Assembly: GCA_965279405.1 (NCBI GenBank)
Contig: OZ257157.1
Coordinates: 5,195,374 to 5,259,373, forward strand
Direction: 5' to 3'
Origin: CBDDIP01 sp965279405
GTDB lineage: Bacteria > Actinomycetota > Acidimicrobiia > Acidimicrobiales > Ilumatobacteraceae
DNA length: 64,000 nt
Shown here: positions 21,010 to 30,472 of the stretch, piece after piece
Layout: the number at the start of each line of letters is the position of its first letter
Position numbering within the stretch: position 1 is the first letter of the stretch
The notes under the pieces: model-generated
What the model saw: the letters and a program-made list of their open reading frames with translations, nothing else
Told to the model about the DNA's origin: nothing
Database searches by the model: none
Made by a program: the position numbers and the translations under genes

Positions 21010-24000
21010 GTCGCCCCTCCCTCGTCGACCGAGTCGCTGGTCGCTGGTTCGGGCAGCGGGTCGTCATCGCCGACCACGACGAGCGGGTCGGTCATCGGCT
21101 CGTCGGCCCACGGGGCCGGCTCGTCGTACGCGTCGGGTTCCGGCTCGACGGGCTGGATGATCGGCTCCGTGATCGACAGCACCACCGGCGACGGGCTGAC
21201 CGTCGCCAGACGACGACGGCGCCGCCACCAGCGAACTGGATCGAGGGTGCTGGCGACGTACAGCAGCACCAACCACAGCAGCAACTGCACGACGATGCCG
21301 AGCGTGCGCGACGCGGAGGTGTCGTAGGTCAGCGTGGCGCGACCGGCCGGCACGTCGAACGCCATCGTCGACCCGAACGCGGTGTGCGACGGCACCGTCC
21401 GGCCGTCGACCGAGAGCTTCCAGTGCGAGTCGTCGGGCACGGCGACGTGCACCGTGCCGGCCGCCACGTCGAAACCGGCCGGGCCGCGATCGAGCGCACC
21501 GACGCCGACGGGCACCGCGCCCTCGAGGTCGTCCTCGACCAGGGCTTCGTCACCGGCCAGGGTCGTCGCCTCGGCGGCGTCGCCGGTCAACAGGCTGCGC
21601 GTCGGGATCCACGCCGTGTTCTCGTAGACGATGTAGTTCAGCGGGCTCGTCAACGGGCGACGCAGATCGAGCTGGTCGTCGAGCGCGTCGGTCAATCCAC
21701 CAGGGAGCGGCAACGGTCGCTTGACCGTGCTGGCCGCACCGTCGGCGACCGGGATGATGATGTAGCGGATCGCGTACGGGGCCAGCAGTCGACCGAGTCG
21801 CAGCGTCGTCTCGCGCGTCATCGTGCCGATCGCGTCGGCGACACGTTGCTCGGCCTCGGTCGGCAGCCCGGCCCAGTGCTCGCGCACGTCGAGCTCGCCG
21901 TCGTCGGTGATCGCGTAGGCGATCCCCGGACGCAGCGTCCAGCCCTCGACCGGCATCACGCGCGGATCGCCGATCCACAGCACGCGGTAGTCGCCATCCG
22001 CGCTGTCCGGCGGCAGCTCGCGCAGCTGCGAGACGAGCGTCACCCGCGGCATGTTCCAGCGTCCACTGCCGACGGCGTAGATCCCGGGCAGCACACCGAC
22101 CACGACGCTGAACGCAGCGAGCACGGCGATCGGTTGACGGAGGCCGAACGAGCCACCCATCACGTCGTCGGCGAACGAGGCGGCGAGGCAGGCGGCGGCC
22201 AGTGCGAGCCCGACGGCGACCGGGGCCAGCAGCACCCCGGGCTCGGGCAGCCGGACCGGCAGGCTGCCGCGATCGTCGAGCACGATCAACCAGCCGAAGG
22301 CGACCACGAGGCCGGCGGCGCGGATCGACCACGTCAGGCGCCAGCTGCGGGCCACGAGCGGCGCAACGACGACCGGGACGAACAGGGCGATCGTCAGGAA
22401 GCTGCCGGCGTTGCGACCGAGCGCGAATCGCGCCAGTCGCGCCACCCCGACCGACCGCGAGGACACCGGTGGCACGCCGGCGACGAGGTCCCACCCGCCG
22501 TCGCCGAACAGGTCGGCGAACCACGGGAAGTTGACGACGACGGCCAGCACCGCGGCGGTGACTGCGGCACCGAACATCCCCGCGGAGACGCGCCACGACC
22601 CCTGTGATGCGAGCGTGGTCACGCCGAGCACGACGCCCACGCCGACGAGGACCAGTGCGAACGCCGGCGTGAACGCGATGACCACCGCTGACAGCAGCGC
22701 GAGCTGGGCGATGAAGCGCATCCGCTTGCGGCGCGGCACCTCGACGATCAGCTCGACGGTGTCGGCGCTGCCGGCCTCGAGCGACTCGATGCCGGTGATC
22801 CGGCGAAGCAGGTGGACCACCCACGGCATCGCCGCGTAGCAGGCCAGCGCTCCCCACCGCCCCGCGGAGAGCGCCTGCGCTGGCAGCGGGAGCGCGGCGT
22901 AGACGACGAGGCCCGTGATGCGTGCCCGTGCCGTCGGGAAGATCGAGGCCAGCCGCCACATGCCGACGTAGCCGACGACGAACAGGCCGAGCACCGAGAC
23001 GGTCTGCCACAGGGCCATGTGGAACAGGGTGAGCACGCTGCCGAGAGCGATCAGCAACACGCCCGTGGGGGCTGCCGCCGTGGCGCCGAGCCCGTGACCC
23101 CACCAGCCGGAGCGGAAGTCGCCGATGAGCCGGCGCGGGCTGGCCGGGAAGCGCAGGAGCTCACCGATCGACGGGATCCCGCCGCTGATCAGGTTGCGGC
23201 TGCCGATGGCCACGAGGGCGATCACGGCCAACCATGCGATGGCCGGGGCCGACCCGGCGGTCTGCCGCCAGCGCTTCTCCGTGGTCGATTCCGGGTCGAC
23301 CGGGCGCGAGTCGCGCGAGCGCAGGTACGACGACAAGCGAGCGCTGCCGCGAGCCTGAAGTCCGCGCACCTCGCTGTCGGGCACGTGGCGCAGCGGCCGG
23401 ACCTCCCCGCGTCGGGCGATGATCGCCGGGACGCGCGGCACGAGACCGACCAGCGCGCGCACCGATGCGAAGGCGCTGCGCGGCTTGCCGGTGAGGACGC
23501 CGATGAGCAGTTCGGCCACGGTGACGAACAGCAGCTGGACGAACAGCAGCGGCAGGTGGCGGGCGCCGCTCAGCGTGGCCACGCTGCGCAGGCGGTGGCG
23601 TGCGTCGAGCGTGGCGTGGGCCAGGTCGGGCCGCCGCTCCACCAGGCCCTTGCGGTGACGGGCGAGTGCCGTGGGCACCACGACCACGCGTGCGCCGCCG
23701 AGGTGGGCCCGCCAGCACAGGTCGACGTCGTCGCCGTAGAAGTCGATCACCGAGTCGAAGCCACGGATCGAGCGGAACAGGTCGGCGCGCACGAGCAGGC
23801 ACGCCGACGGCAGGGCGAACACGTCGCGCACGGCGTCGTGCTGCTCCTGGTCCACTTCGCCCGGCTCGATCAGCGGATCGACCTCGCCGAAGCGGTCGAC
23901 ACCGAGGCCGACGTGCTGCAGCACGGTCGGCTGGTCCCAGTCGACGAGCTTCGGGCCGACGATGCCGGCGTTGGATCGGTAGAGCTCCTCCACCAGCGTG

Positions 24001-24320
24001 CGGATGGCGGTCGGCTCGAGCGCGACGTCGTCGTGGAGGAAGCAGAAGAAGCCGTTCTCCCCCTCCACCAATTGCAGCACCTCGTTCGCTGCGGCCCCGT
24101 AGCCGGGGTTGCCGGCCACGGCCCGGACGAACGCGTTCGGGACGCGCTCACGAACGTGGGCCGGGATGTCGCCGGGATCGCCGGCGATCAGGAACAGGCT
24201 CTTGAGGTTGGTGTAGTCCTGCTCGGCCAGGGCATCGAGCACCTCGTCGAACCAGGGTCCCGGCTCGTGCACCACGATCACCGCCACAACGGGCGGGGCG
24301 AGTTGCAAGGTCGGTTCCAC
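21006..24320 (-). CDS. GT2 glycosyltransferase with large membrane domain
   Basis: A 1104-aa two-part protein. Residues 1-300 are a GT-A fold family 2 glycosyltransferase: VVAVIVVHEPGPWFDEVLDAL, a metal-binding HDDVALEP, and GDDVDLCWRAHLGG before the C-terminal helix of the domain. From about residue 360 there are a dozen or more hydrophobic helices followed by a large extracytoplasmic part and a last helix near 1025. This layout fits enzymes that add sugars to lipid-linked intermediates. The GTG at 24320 has TAGCCT 9 nt upstream (24330-24335). First gene of the operon with the DUF5719-type and thioredoxin-like genes. Confidence 0.85.
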   Translation of the reverse strand: MEPTLQLAPPVVAVIVVHEPGPWFDEVLDALAEQDYTNLKSLFLIAGDPGDIPAHVRERVPNAFVRAVAGNPGYGAAANEVLQLVEGENGFFCFLHDDVALEPTAIRTLVEELYRSNAGIVGPKLVDWDQPTVLQHVGLGVDRFGEVDPLIEPGEVDQEQHDAVRDVFALPSACLLVRADLFRSIRGFDSVIDFYGDDVDLCWRAHLGGARVVVVPTALARHRKGLVERRPDLAHATLDARHRLRSVATLSGARHLPLLFVQLLFVTVAELLIGVLTGKPRSAFASVRALVGLVPRVPAIIARRGEVRPLRHVPDSEVRGLQARGSARLSSYLRSRDSRPVDPESTTEKRWRQTAGSAPAIAWLAVIALVAIGSRNLISGGIPSIGELLRFPASPRRLIGDFRSGWWGHGLGATAAAPTGVLLIALGSVLTLFHMALWQTVSVLGLFVVGYVGMWRLASIFPTARARITGLVVYAALPLPAQALSAGRWGALACYAAMPWVVHLLRRITGIESLEAGSADTVELIVEVPRRKRMRFIAQLALLSAVVIAFTPAFALVLVGVGVVLGVTTLASQGSWRVSAGMFGAAVTAAVLAVVVNFPWFADLFGDGGWDLVAGVPPVSSRSVGVARLARFALGRNAGSFLTIALFVPVVVAPLVARSWRLTWSIRAAGLVVAFGWLIVLDDRGSLPVRLPEPGVLLAPVAVGLALAAACLAASFADDVMGGSFGLRQPIAVLAAFSVVVGVLPGIYAVGSGRWNMPRVTLVSQLRELPPDSADGDYRVLWIGDPRVMPVEGWTLRPGIAYAITDDGELDVREHWAGLPTEAEQRVADAIGTMTRETTLRLGRLLAPYAIRYIIIPVADGAASTVKRPLPLPGGLTDALDDQLDLRRPLTSPLNYIVYENTAWIPTRSLLTGDAAEATTLAGDEALVEDDLEGAVPVGVGALDRGPAGFDVAAGTVHVAVPDDSHWKLSVDGRTVPSHTAFGSTMAFDVPAGRATLTYDTSASRTLGIVVQLLLWLVLLYVASTLDPVRWWRRRRRLATVSPSPVVLSITEPIIQPVEPEPDAYDEPAPWADEPMTDPLVVVGDDDPLPEPATSDSVDEGGAT

Positions 24321-24372
24321 GAGGGTCCGAGGCTAGCGGTCGGGTCGCGCGGAGCCCGGGCAGGGAAAGTGC

Positions 24373-24401
24373 TTGCAATAGTTAGCACTCTGCGGTATCG
24401 T
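24373..24401 (+). promoter_or_regulatory. Sigma-70-type promoter with CIRCE-like half-site
   Basis: TTGCAA (24373-24378) and TATCGT (24396-24401) are 17 nt apart, a good housekeeping promoter for the gene at 24470. The spacer contains the exact CIRCE half-site TTAGCACTC (24382-24390); the second half in the usual place matches only about 5 of 9 bases, while AGTGCT lies upstream. Control by HrcA is therefore possible but unproven. Confidence 0.6.
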
Positions 24402-24469
24402 GTACGCATACCCGGTCGAGCCCCCCGAGACCGGGACCAACACACCGTTCCCGAAAGGACGCACCCGTC

Positions 24470-24946
24470 ATGGCCACCTTCCCCTCGTTCCCGTCGTTCG
24501 ACTTCAGCAAGCTCGACCTGAGCAACATCAAGCTCCCCCGCATCGATGCCGACAAGCTGCGCAACATGCAGATGCCGACCATCGACCTGCCGGGCGTCGA
24601 CAGCGAGAAGCTGTTCACCGCGCTGCGCGATGCCGCGTACGTCACCATCGGCTTCGGCGTGCTGGCCGTCCAGCAGGCCCAGGTCCGCCGCCGCGAGCTG
24701 GTCGCCACGCTCAGCGAGCGCTTCGGCACCAGCAAGGGTCAGATCGACGAGCTGCTCGCTTCGTTCGAGGCTCGCCTCGGCGGGCTCGACGAGCGCATCG
24801 ACGCCCTCGAGACCACCATCGACAGCGCCGTCGAGAAGCTCGAGGCCAAGCTGCCCGAGCAGGCCGGCGCGCTCCTCGGCCAGGCCCACGACATCGCCAA
24901 GGCTGCCCGCAAGCAGGTCCGTGGCCTCGTTCGCAACGCCGCCTGA
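24470..24946 (+). CDS. HBHA/phasin-like helical protein
   Basis: A 158-aa protein of unknown function. An N-terminal stretch rich in Phe, Ser, Asp and Lys (SFDFSKLDLSNIKLPRID) is followed by LRDAAYVTIGFGVLAVQQAQ, which recalls the start of mycobacterial heparin-binding haemagglutinin and of phasins. Residues 80-150 are predicted coiled coil (heptad-like ELLASFEARLGGLDERIDAL) ending in a lysine-bearing tail. It has its own promoter, a Shine-Dalgarno (GAAAGGA) and a strong terminator, so it is a single-gene unit and probably well expressed. Surface adhesion, granule coating or membrane association are all possible. Confidence 0.7.
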   Translation: MATFPSFPSFDFSKLDLSNIKLPRIDADKLRNMQMPTIDLPGVDSEKLFTALRDAAYVTIGFGVLAVQQAQVRRRELVATLSERFGTSKGQIDELLASFEARLGGLDERIDALETTIDSAVEKLEAKLPEQAGALLGQAHDIAKAARKQVRGLVRNAA

Positions 24947-24957
24947 TCACCCTCGTT

Positions 24958-25000
24958 CGAGGGGCAGGATCCGTCCGGGTCCTGCCCCTCGTCGCTTTTT
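24958..25000 (+). terminator. Rho-independent terminator
   Basis: A 15-bp stem with one mismatch (24958-24972 with 24977-24991), a 4-nt loop and a TTTTT run at 24996-25000 follow the stop of the 24470 gene by 11 bases. This is the clearest intrinsic terminator in the window. Confidence 0.92.
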
Positions 25001-25076
25001 CAGGCCGGTTCGAACCCCAACTCCTTGCTCTGAAAGGAGCGCAGCGACCACCCGGTCCTGCCCCGCCGCGCAACGC

Positions 25077-25115
25077 GATGAGGTGTGAGCGGCGGATGAC
25101 CGCTCACACCTCATC
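25077..25115. repeat. Perfect 16-bp inverted repeat
   Basis: Arms 25077-25092 and 25100-25115 (GATGAGGTGTGAGCGG and its exact complement) are separated by 7 bases. There is no T-run after it. It lies in the 494-bp gap 24947-25440, which otherwise holds the terminator, the 51-bp repeat array and a dispersed repeat, and no gene. Confidence 0.9.
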
Positions 25116-25148
25116 AGGCGTCCGCTGCGGCGTGTCCGAGCACCCCAT

Positions 25149-25347
25149 CCGAGTACCGAACGCGCGGTCAGCGCGCGTCGAGTACTCGGACGCGATCCAC
25201 CCGAGTACTGAACGCGCGGTCAGCGCGCGTTGGGTACTCGGACGCGATCACCCGAGTACTGAACGCGCGGTCAGCGCGCGTTGGGTACTCGGACGCGATC
25301 ACCCGAGTACTGAACGCGCGGTCAGCGCGCGTCGAGTACTCGGACGC
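25149..25347. repeat. 51-bp hairpin repeat, four tandem copies
   Basis: Units begin at 25149, 25201, 25252 and 25303, giving periods of 52, 51 and 51 bases. Each unit is itself a hairpin: outer arms CCGAGTAC and GTACTCGG, inner GC-rich arms around GGTCAGC. The two central units are nearly identical; the outer ones differ at a few positions. Spacer bases between hairpins are only about 9-10 nt, so this is not a CRISPR. It lies between convergent genes (24470 gene and SpoIID-type gene). Confidence 0.93.
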
Positions 25348-25360
25348 AATTGCTGGGCCC

Positions 25361-25432
25361 GGTCGAGGACGGGAGTTCGGGTGAGCGAGCGCAGCGAGCG
25401 AACACGGCAGGGGCCGCAGGCCCACCGAGATG
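25361..25432. repeat. Dispersed repeat, inverted copy of the 77-bp unit
   Basis: Positions 25377-25400 are the exact reverse complement of the 24-bp core of the 77-bp repeat at 3340-3363, and similarity continues weakly on both sides up to a CCGAGATG end near 25425-25432 that corresponds to the start of the 77-bp unit. It therefore belongs to a dispersed repeat family present at least three times in this window. Confidence 0.7.
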
Positions 25433-25440
25433 AACGTCCG

Positions 25441-27882
25441 CTACGAGAAGTAGCCGGACACGTCGACGAGGACGTGGGTGGCGGTGCTGGGCATCAGGCA
25501 CCAGCCGCCGGTGGCGTCGACGATGCCGGTGACGACGTTGGCCGAGGCGCCCTCGGCCGAGTAGCGGACCATCGACAGGTCGGGCACCGGGGTCTGGCAC
25601 GGATGCACGGTGACGTAGCCGACGGCGGTGGCGTCGGCCTCCGTGACCTCGGCGACGACGCCCTTCAGGGTGCCTGCCGGGGGGAGCCCGAACGTGCCGG
25701 CGAGCTGCAGGCGCCGATTGGCCTTCGCCGCGAACATGCCGGTCGTGCCGAGGTTCTCGCGGGTGTCCATCACGCGCACCGGGGTGATCGCCGTGAACCG
25801 GGTCGTCGCCCCGTTGCCGTACCAGCCGCTGATGTCGACGACGAGGTGGACGGTCGAGAACGAGTACAGGCACACGTCGCCCGACGTCGACAGGCGCACG
25901 TCGACGTGGTTGGCCACCGAGCCGCCCACCCACACGTTCGTCGAGCTCGCCAGCGGCATCGGCGTGTCGCACGGGAAGACGGTGACGAAGCCCTCTCCGG
26001 CTGCGTTGCTGGCGTGCACCGTCAGCGCCACCGCGGTGGAACCGGCGGGCGCGGCGCCGACGCCGACCACCGGGACGCGCACCACGGTGCCGCCGTTCAC
26101 GCGAGCGCCGCTGCGCGAGTCGAACAGCCGTCGCGGGGTGACGGGCTGGAACGGGTCGCCGCTGTCGGGTGCGTAGCTGCCGAACAGGTCGATCACGAGT
26201 GGGGTGGCCGAGTAGCTGAAGACGCAGAACGTGCCGTCATCGCCAAGTGGCACGACCGTCGCGCCGGCCACGGTTCGGCGCGGCAACGGCTGCACCACCG
26301 AGGCGATCGGCTTCGGCTGCCCGCACGGGTACGCCGTGACGTGGCCGACGACCGCCGGGTCGACGGTGGTGATGTTGACCGCGACCGCGGTCACCGAGGG
26401 ATCGAGATGAGGGTTGACGACCAGCGTGCACCCTGCGCCGAGTGGGGTGGCGTCGGTGCCGAGCCCGGTTCGAGTGTCGATCAGGCGCAGCGGGGTGATC
26501 GGCGTGAACAGCGCCGGATCAGCGGTACCGCCGGACGTCGTGATGGTCGGCGGCACGCGCGATCCGCACGTGTTCGCCGGTGGCGTGACCGGCGGCGGTT
26601 CGGTGGTGCCGCGCACGTTGAACCAGTTGCTGCGCAACGACAGCGCGGTGCGCAGCTGATCGCCGGTGACGGTGACCGAACCGGCGGTGCCGCTGACGCG
26701 GACCGAGGTCACCCGTCCACCCCAGTCGCCGTAGCCGTTGCGAGCGAGCACGGTCAGGTCGGTGAACGTGCCGATCGACGGGTACTTCGCCTGGATCGCC
26801 GCCGCCGTGATCGTCACCGACCAGGTGTGGTACGGGTTCGACGCCGTCGCGTCGCCGAGGTCTTCGTTCGGGGTGAAGCCGAGGCTGGTCGGCGCCGTCC
26901 ACCCGCCGGACGATGCCGAGAACATCGCGTAGGCGATCGCTCCGCTGGTGCTGCCGACCCGGCGCACGACGCCGGCGGTCGCGACGACCGCGGCGTCGGT
27001 CTGTGGGTACTCGATCCGCGTGTACGTCCCGCCGACGCTGCCGCGCATGGCGGCGCCGAGGTAGGTCTGGCAGACGAGGTCGCACGTGCGTGCATATGAG
27101 TAGCGGTTCTCCGCCAGCGCGTAGCTGCGCGCCGCGATGGCCTGCGCCTGCAACGCCTGAGCGCCCTTGCCGCCGCCGGCCGCAGCCCACGACGGTGACA
27201 TCTCCTTGGCGATCACCGATCGGAGGAACTGCTCGATCGGGACTTCGTTGACGGTGCGGTTCTCGCCGGCCGTGCCGTTGATCGCGCGGATGATGCCGCG
27301 ATAGGTACGCACGTTGCCGTTCGGCTCGCACACCGCCGGCAGGTCGGCGAAGTCGTTGGTCGTCGTGTTGTTGGCGGTCGTGCGGATGTTGACGAACGAG
27401 GCCACCCCGCCGGCGACGAGCGTCCATCCGGACGCGACCGGGTCGCCCGAGGCCGACGGGCAGACCTGGGCGTCGCTGCGCGCCCAGACGGCGTAGACGC
27501 CGTTCGACGTCTCGCGCGCCAGCACGCTGCGCCACGGCCCGCCGGCAACCCCGTCGACGACGAGCAGCCCGTGCTCGTTGACCACCGCGGTCTGCAGGTC
27601 GTCCTCGTTCATCAGCCGGACGTTGATCGTCGTCACGTCGCTGGTCCCCGAGACGGTGCCGCCGTAGTAGCGGTCGAGGATCTGCGATGCGCTCCAGCCG
27701 AAGTCCACGGCGTAGCCGTACGCGCCCCACTGGCTGAGCCCGACGCCGTGCCCGTTCCCGTGGCCGTCGAGCACGACCGACGACGCGGCGAACGCCGTGG
27801 TGGCGGTGCCGATGGGGGCGGCGATCGGGACCAGTGCGGCCACGAGGAACGCGGCGGCGAACGCGGGAAGGCTTCGACGCAT
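25441..27882 (-). CDS. Secreted SpoIID-like protein with three DTR-type repeats
   Basis: An 813-aa exported protein. After a signal peptide (about 1-33) comes a SpoIID/LytB-type domain: GHGNGHGVGLSQWGAYGYA near 40-58 and PIEQFLRSVIAKEMSPSW with AQAIAARSYALAE around 220-260. SpoIID proteins cleave stripped glycan strands of peptidoglycan during engulfment, but related domains occur in non-sporing bacteria. From about residue 460 to the end are three beta repeats opening LRLIDTRTG, RRLFDSRSG and VRVMDTREN, homologous to those of the protein at 10090-11442. A cell-wall-acting enzyme with a surface-binding tail is a fair inference. Confidence 0.85.
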   Translation of the reverse strand: MRRSLPAFAAAFLVAALVPIAAPIGTATTAFAASSVVLDGHGNGHGVGLSQWGAYGYAVDFGWSASQILDRYYGGTVSGTSDVTTINVRLMNEDDLQTAVVNEHGLLVVDGVAGGPWRSVLARETSNGVYAVWARSDAQVCPSASGDPVASGWTLVAGGVASFVNIRTTANNTTTNDFADLPAVCEPNGNVRTYRGIIRAINGTAGENRTVNEVPIEQFLRSVIAKEMSPSWAAAGGGKGAQALQAQAIAARSYALAENRYSYARTCDLVCQTYLGAAMRGSVGGTYTRIEYPQTDAAVVATAGVVRRVGSTSGAIAYAMFSASSGGWTAPTSLGFTPNEDLGDATASNPYHTWSVTITAAAIQAKYPSIGTFTDLTVLARNGYGDWGGRVTSVRVSGTAGSVTVTGDQLRTALSLRSNWFNVRGTTEPPPVTPPANTCGSRVPPTITTSGGTADPALFTPITPLRLIDTRTGLGTDATPLGAGCTLVVNPHLDPSVTAVAVNITTVDPAVVGHVTAYPCGQPKPIASVVQPLPRRTVAGATVVPLGDDGTFCVFSYSATPLVIDLFGSYAPDSGDPFQPVTPRRLFDSRSGARVNGGTVVRVPVVGVGAAPAGSTAVALTVHASNAAGEGFVTVFPCDTPMPLASSTNVWVGGSVANHVDVRLSTSGDVCLYSFSTVHLVVDISGWYGNGATTRFTAITPVRVMDTRENLGTTGMFAAKANRRLQLAGTFGLPPAGTLKGVVAEVTEADATAVGYVTVHPCQTPVPDLSMVRYSAEGASANVVTGIVDATGGWCLMPSTATHVLVDVSGYFS

Positions 27883-28012
27883 GTGTCATCTATCGGCACC
27901 GAACCAGCCCGTCTTGACCGTGCAGCGCTCACCCCACCCCGCGGGGTGGCCGTCCGATCGACGTCGACGCGTCCCCGTTCCGGCCGTCGTGCCCGATAAC
28001 CTCGCTGGCCGA

Positions 28013-29350
28013 GTGGAAGCCGCGACCCCGACGTCCAGTGAGGCGACTTCTCCACGCATCCCCGTGCCCGAAGGGACCCTGCCGGTCGCCATCGGGTTGC
28101 TCGTTGCGGGAGTCGCCAGCTACCTGTTCCTGAAGGTCGGCAAGGAGGCGCTCGGCAGCGACGAGGCCCTGCAGCCGATCACCAGCCTGTGGGTGGCGAC
28201 GTTCGCCCTCGCGCCGGGTGTGTTCCTCCCCGTCGAACAAGAACTGGCTCGCGCGCTGTCCCATCGACGTGCGCTCGGTCTGGGCGGCAAACCCGTGCTG
28301 CGCAAGGTGATCGTGCTCGGGGCGATCCTCGCCGCGGTCGTCTCCGTCGGCATCCTCGCCGCTGGTCCTGCCCTTGCTTCGGCCTTCTTCGATCACGACT
28401 GGGTGCTCGTCGTCGCCCTCCTGATCGCCTTTGTCTCCTACACGCCGGCGCACATCGCTCGCGGTGTCGCCAGTGGGCACGGGCGGTTCCGTGCGTACGC
28501 GATCGTGATGGCCACCGACGGCGTCGTGCGCATCGGGCTGTGCGTCATGCTCGCCGTCATCGGCGTCGAAGCCGTCGGCCCGTACGGGTTGGCGATCGCC
28601 TTCGCACCCCTGCCGGGTGTGCTCTGGGTCTACTGGCGCGGCCAGCTCAAGGTCGACGACGGTCCCCCGGCGGAGTGGGGCGAGGTCACCCAGAACCTCG
28701 GCTGGCTGCTGGCCGGGTCGATCTTCGCCGCCGGGTTGGTCAACGCCGGCCCGCTCGCCGCCACCGTGCTGGCGGAGCCGGATCAGAAGGAGCTCGTCAC
28801 CAAGTTCACGTACGGCGTGCTCCTCGCCCGCATCCCGCTGTTCCTCTTCCAGGCCGTGCAGGCAGCGCTCCTCCCCCGGCTGTCGCGCCTCGCCGCTCGC
28901 AACGAGATCGCCGAGTTCCGCCAGGGCCTGAACCGCTTGCTGAAGATGGTGCTCGTCGTCGCCGTGGTCGGCACTGCCGGCGCCTTCCTGCTCGGCCCGT
29001 TCGTGATCAAGAAGTTCTACGACTCCGAGCTCAGTGGTCGCACCCTGGCCACGCTCGCGTTGAGCAGTGCGGTGTACATGTTCGCCCTCGCCTTGGCGCA
29101 GGCCGTGATCGCCCTGCGCGGGCACATGCTCGTCGCCATCGGTTGGGCGTCGGCCGGGGTGATCTTCCTGCTCGTCACCTGGCTCAACGACGAGGAGCTG
29201 TTCCGGCGCGTCGAGCTCGGCCTGGTGGCCTCATCAGTTGCTGCGTTGCTGGCGTTCGCGCTGGCGCTGCGTCACCGCTTGCGCATCGGCGTCGTGCCGA
29301 CCGGTGATTCGCTGATGGAAGCGCTCACCGACATGCCCTTCGAGAACTGA
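28013..29350 (+). CDS. Polysaccharide flippase-like membrane protein (MOP superfamily)
   Basis: A 445-aa membrane protein with about 12 helices in the layout of Wzx/MATE-type transporters (LLVAGVASYLFLKVGKEALG, then ALASAFFDHDWVLVVALLIAF, and paired helices to the end). It probably moves lipid-linked sugars across the membrane. No ATG fits; GTG 28013 is chosen because TAACCT lies 10 nt before it, with GTG 27989 as the alternative. The frame is open further upstream but runs antisense into the SpoIID-type gene. It sits next to gmd and the glycosyltransferase block, which supports a role in surface polysaccharide export. Confidence 0.75.
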   Translation: MEAATPTSSEATSPRIPVPEGTLPVAIGLLVAGVASYLFLKVGKEALGSDEALQPITSLWVATFALAPGVFLPVEQELARALSHRRALGLGGKPVLRKVIVLGAILAAVVSVGILAAGPALASAFFDHDWVLVVALLIAFVSYTPAHIARGVASGHGRFRAYAIVMATDGVVRIGLCVMLAVIGVEAVGPYGLAIAFAPLPGVLWVYWRGQLKVDDGPPAEWGEVTQNLGWLLAGSIFAAGLVNAGPLAATVLAEPDQKELVTKFTYGVLLARIPLFLFQAVQAALLPRLSRLAARNEIAEFRQGLNRLLKMVLVVAVVGTAGAFLLGPFVIKKFYDSELSGRTLATLALSSAVYMFALALAQAVIALRGHMLVAIGWASAGVIFLLVTWLNDEELFRRVELGLVASSVAALLAFALALRHRLRIGVVPTGDSLMEALTDMPFEN

Positions 29351-29376
29351 GCCCTTCGCCGGCGTCGGCGTCGGCG

Positions 29377-30366
<990 letters not shown>

Positions 30367-30472
30367 GTGGGATCCTTGAGAAGACGGTGGGAGCCGTGAA
30401 GTCTACGGGGGCAGGACGCCACCGTCCGTCGCCGTGACGTTCGACGTCGCAACGGTAACCTCGCCGCAGGTC

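Noticed and set aside
24373..24401. A complete CIRCE element
   Set aside because: Only the left half-site is exact; the right half matches about 5 of 9 bases. Kept as a weaker finding.
25149..25347. A CRISPR array
   Set aside because: The whole unit repeats, with no variable spacers of 25-40 nt, and no cas genes are present. The 23-bp array at 6518-6678 has no spacers at all.
29351..29376. A terminator between the convergent flippase and gmd genes
   Set aside because: The 26 bases are a short GGCGTC repeat with no stable stem or T-run.
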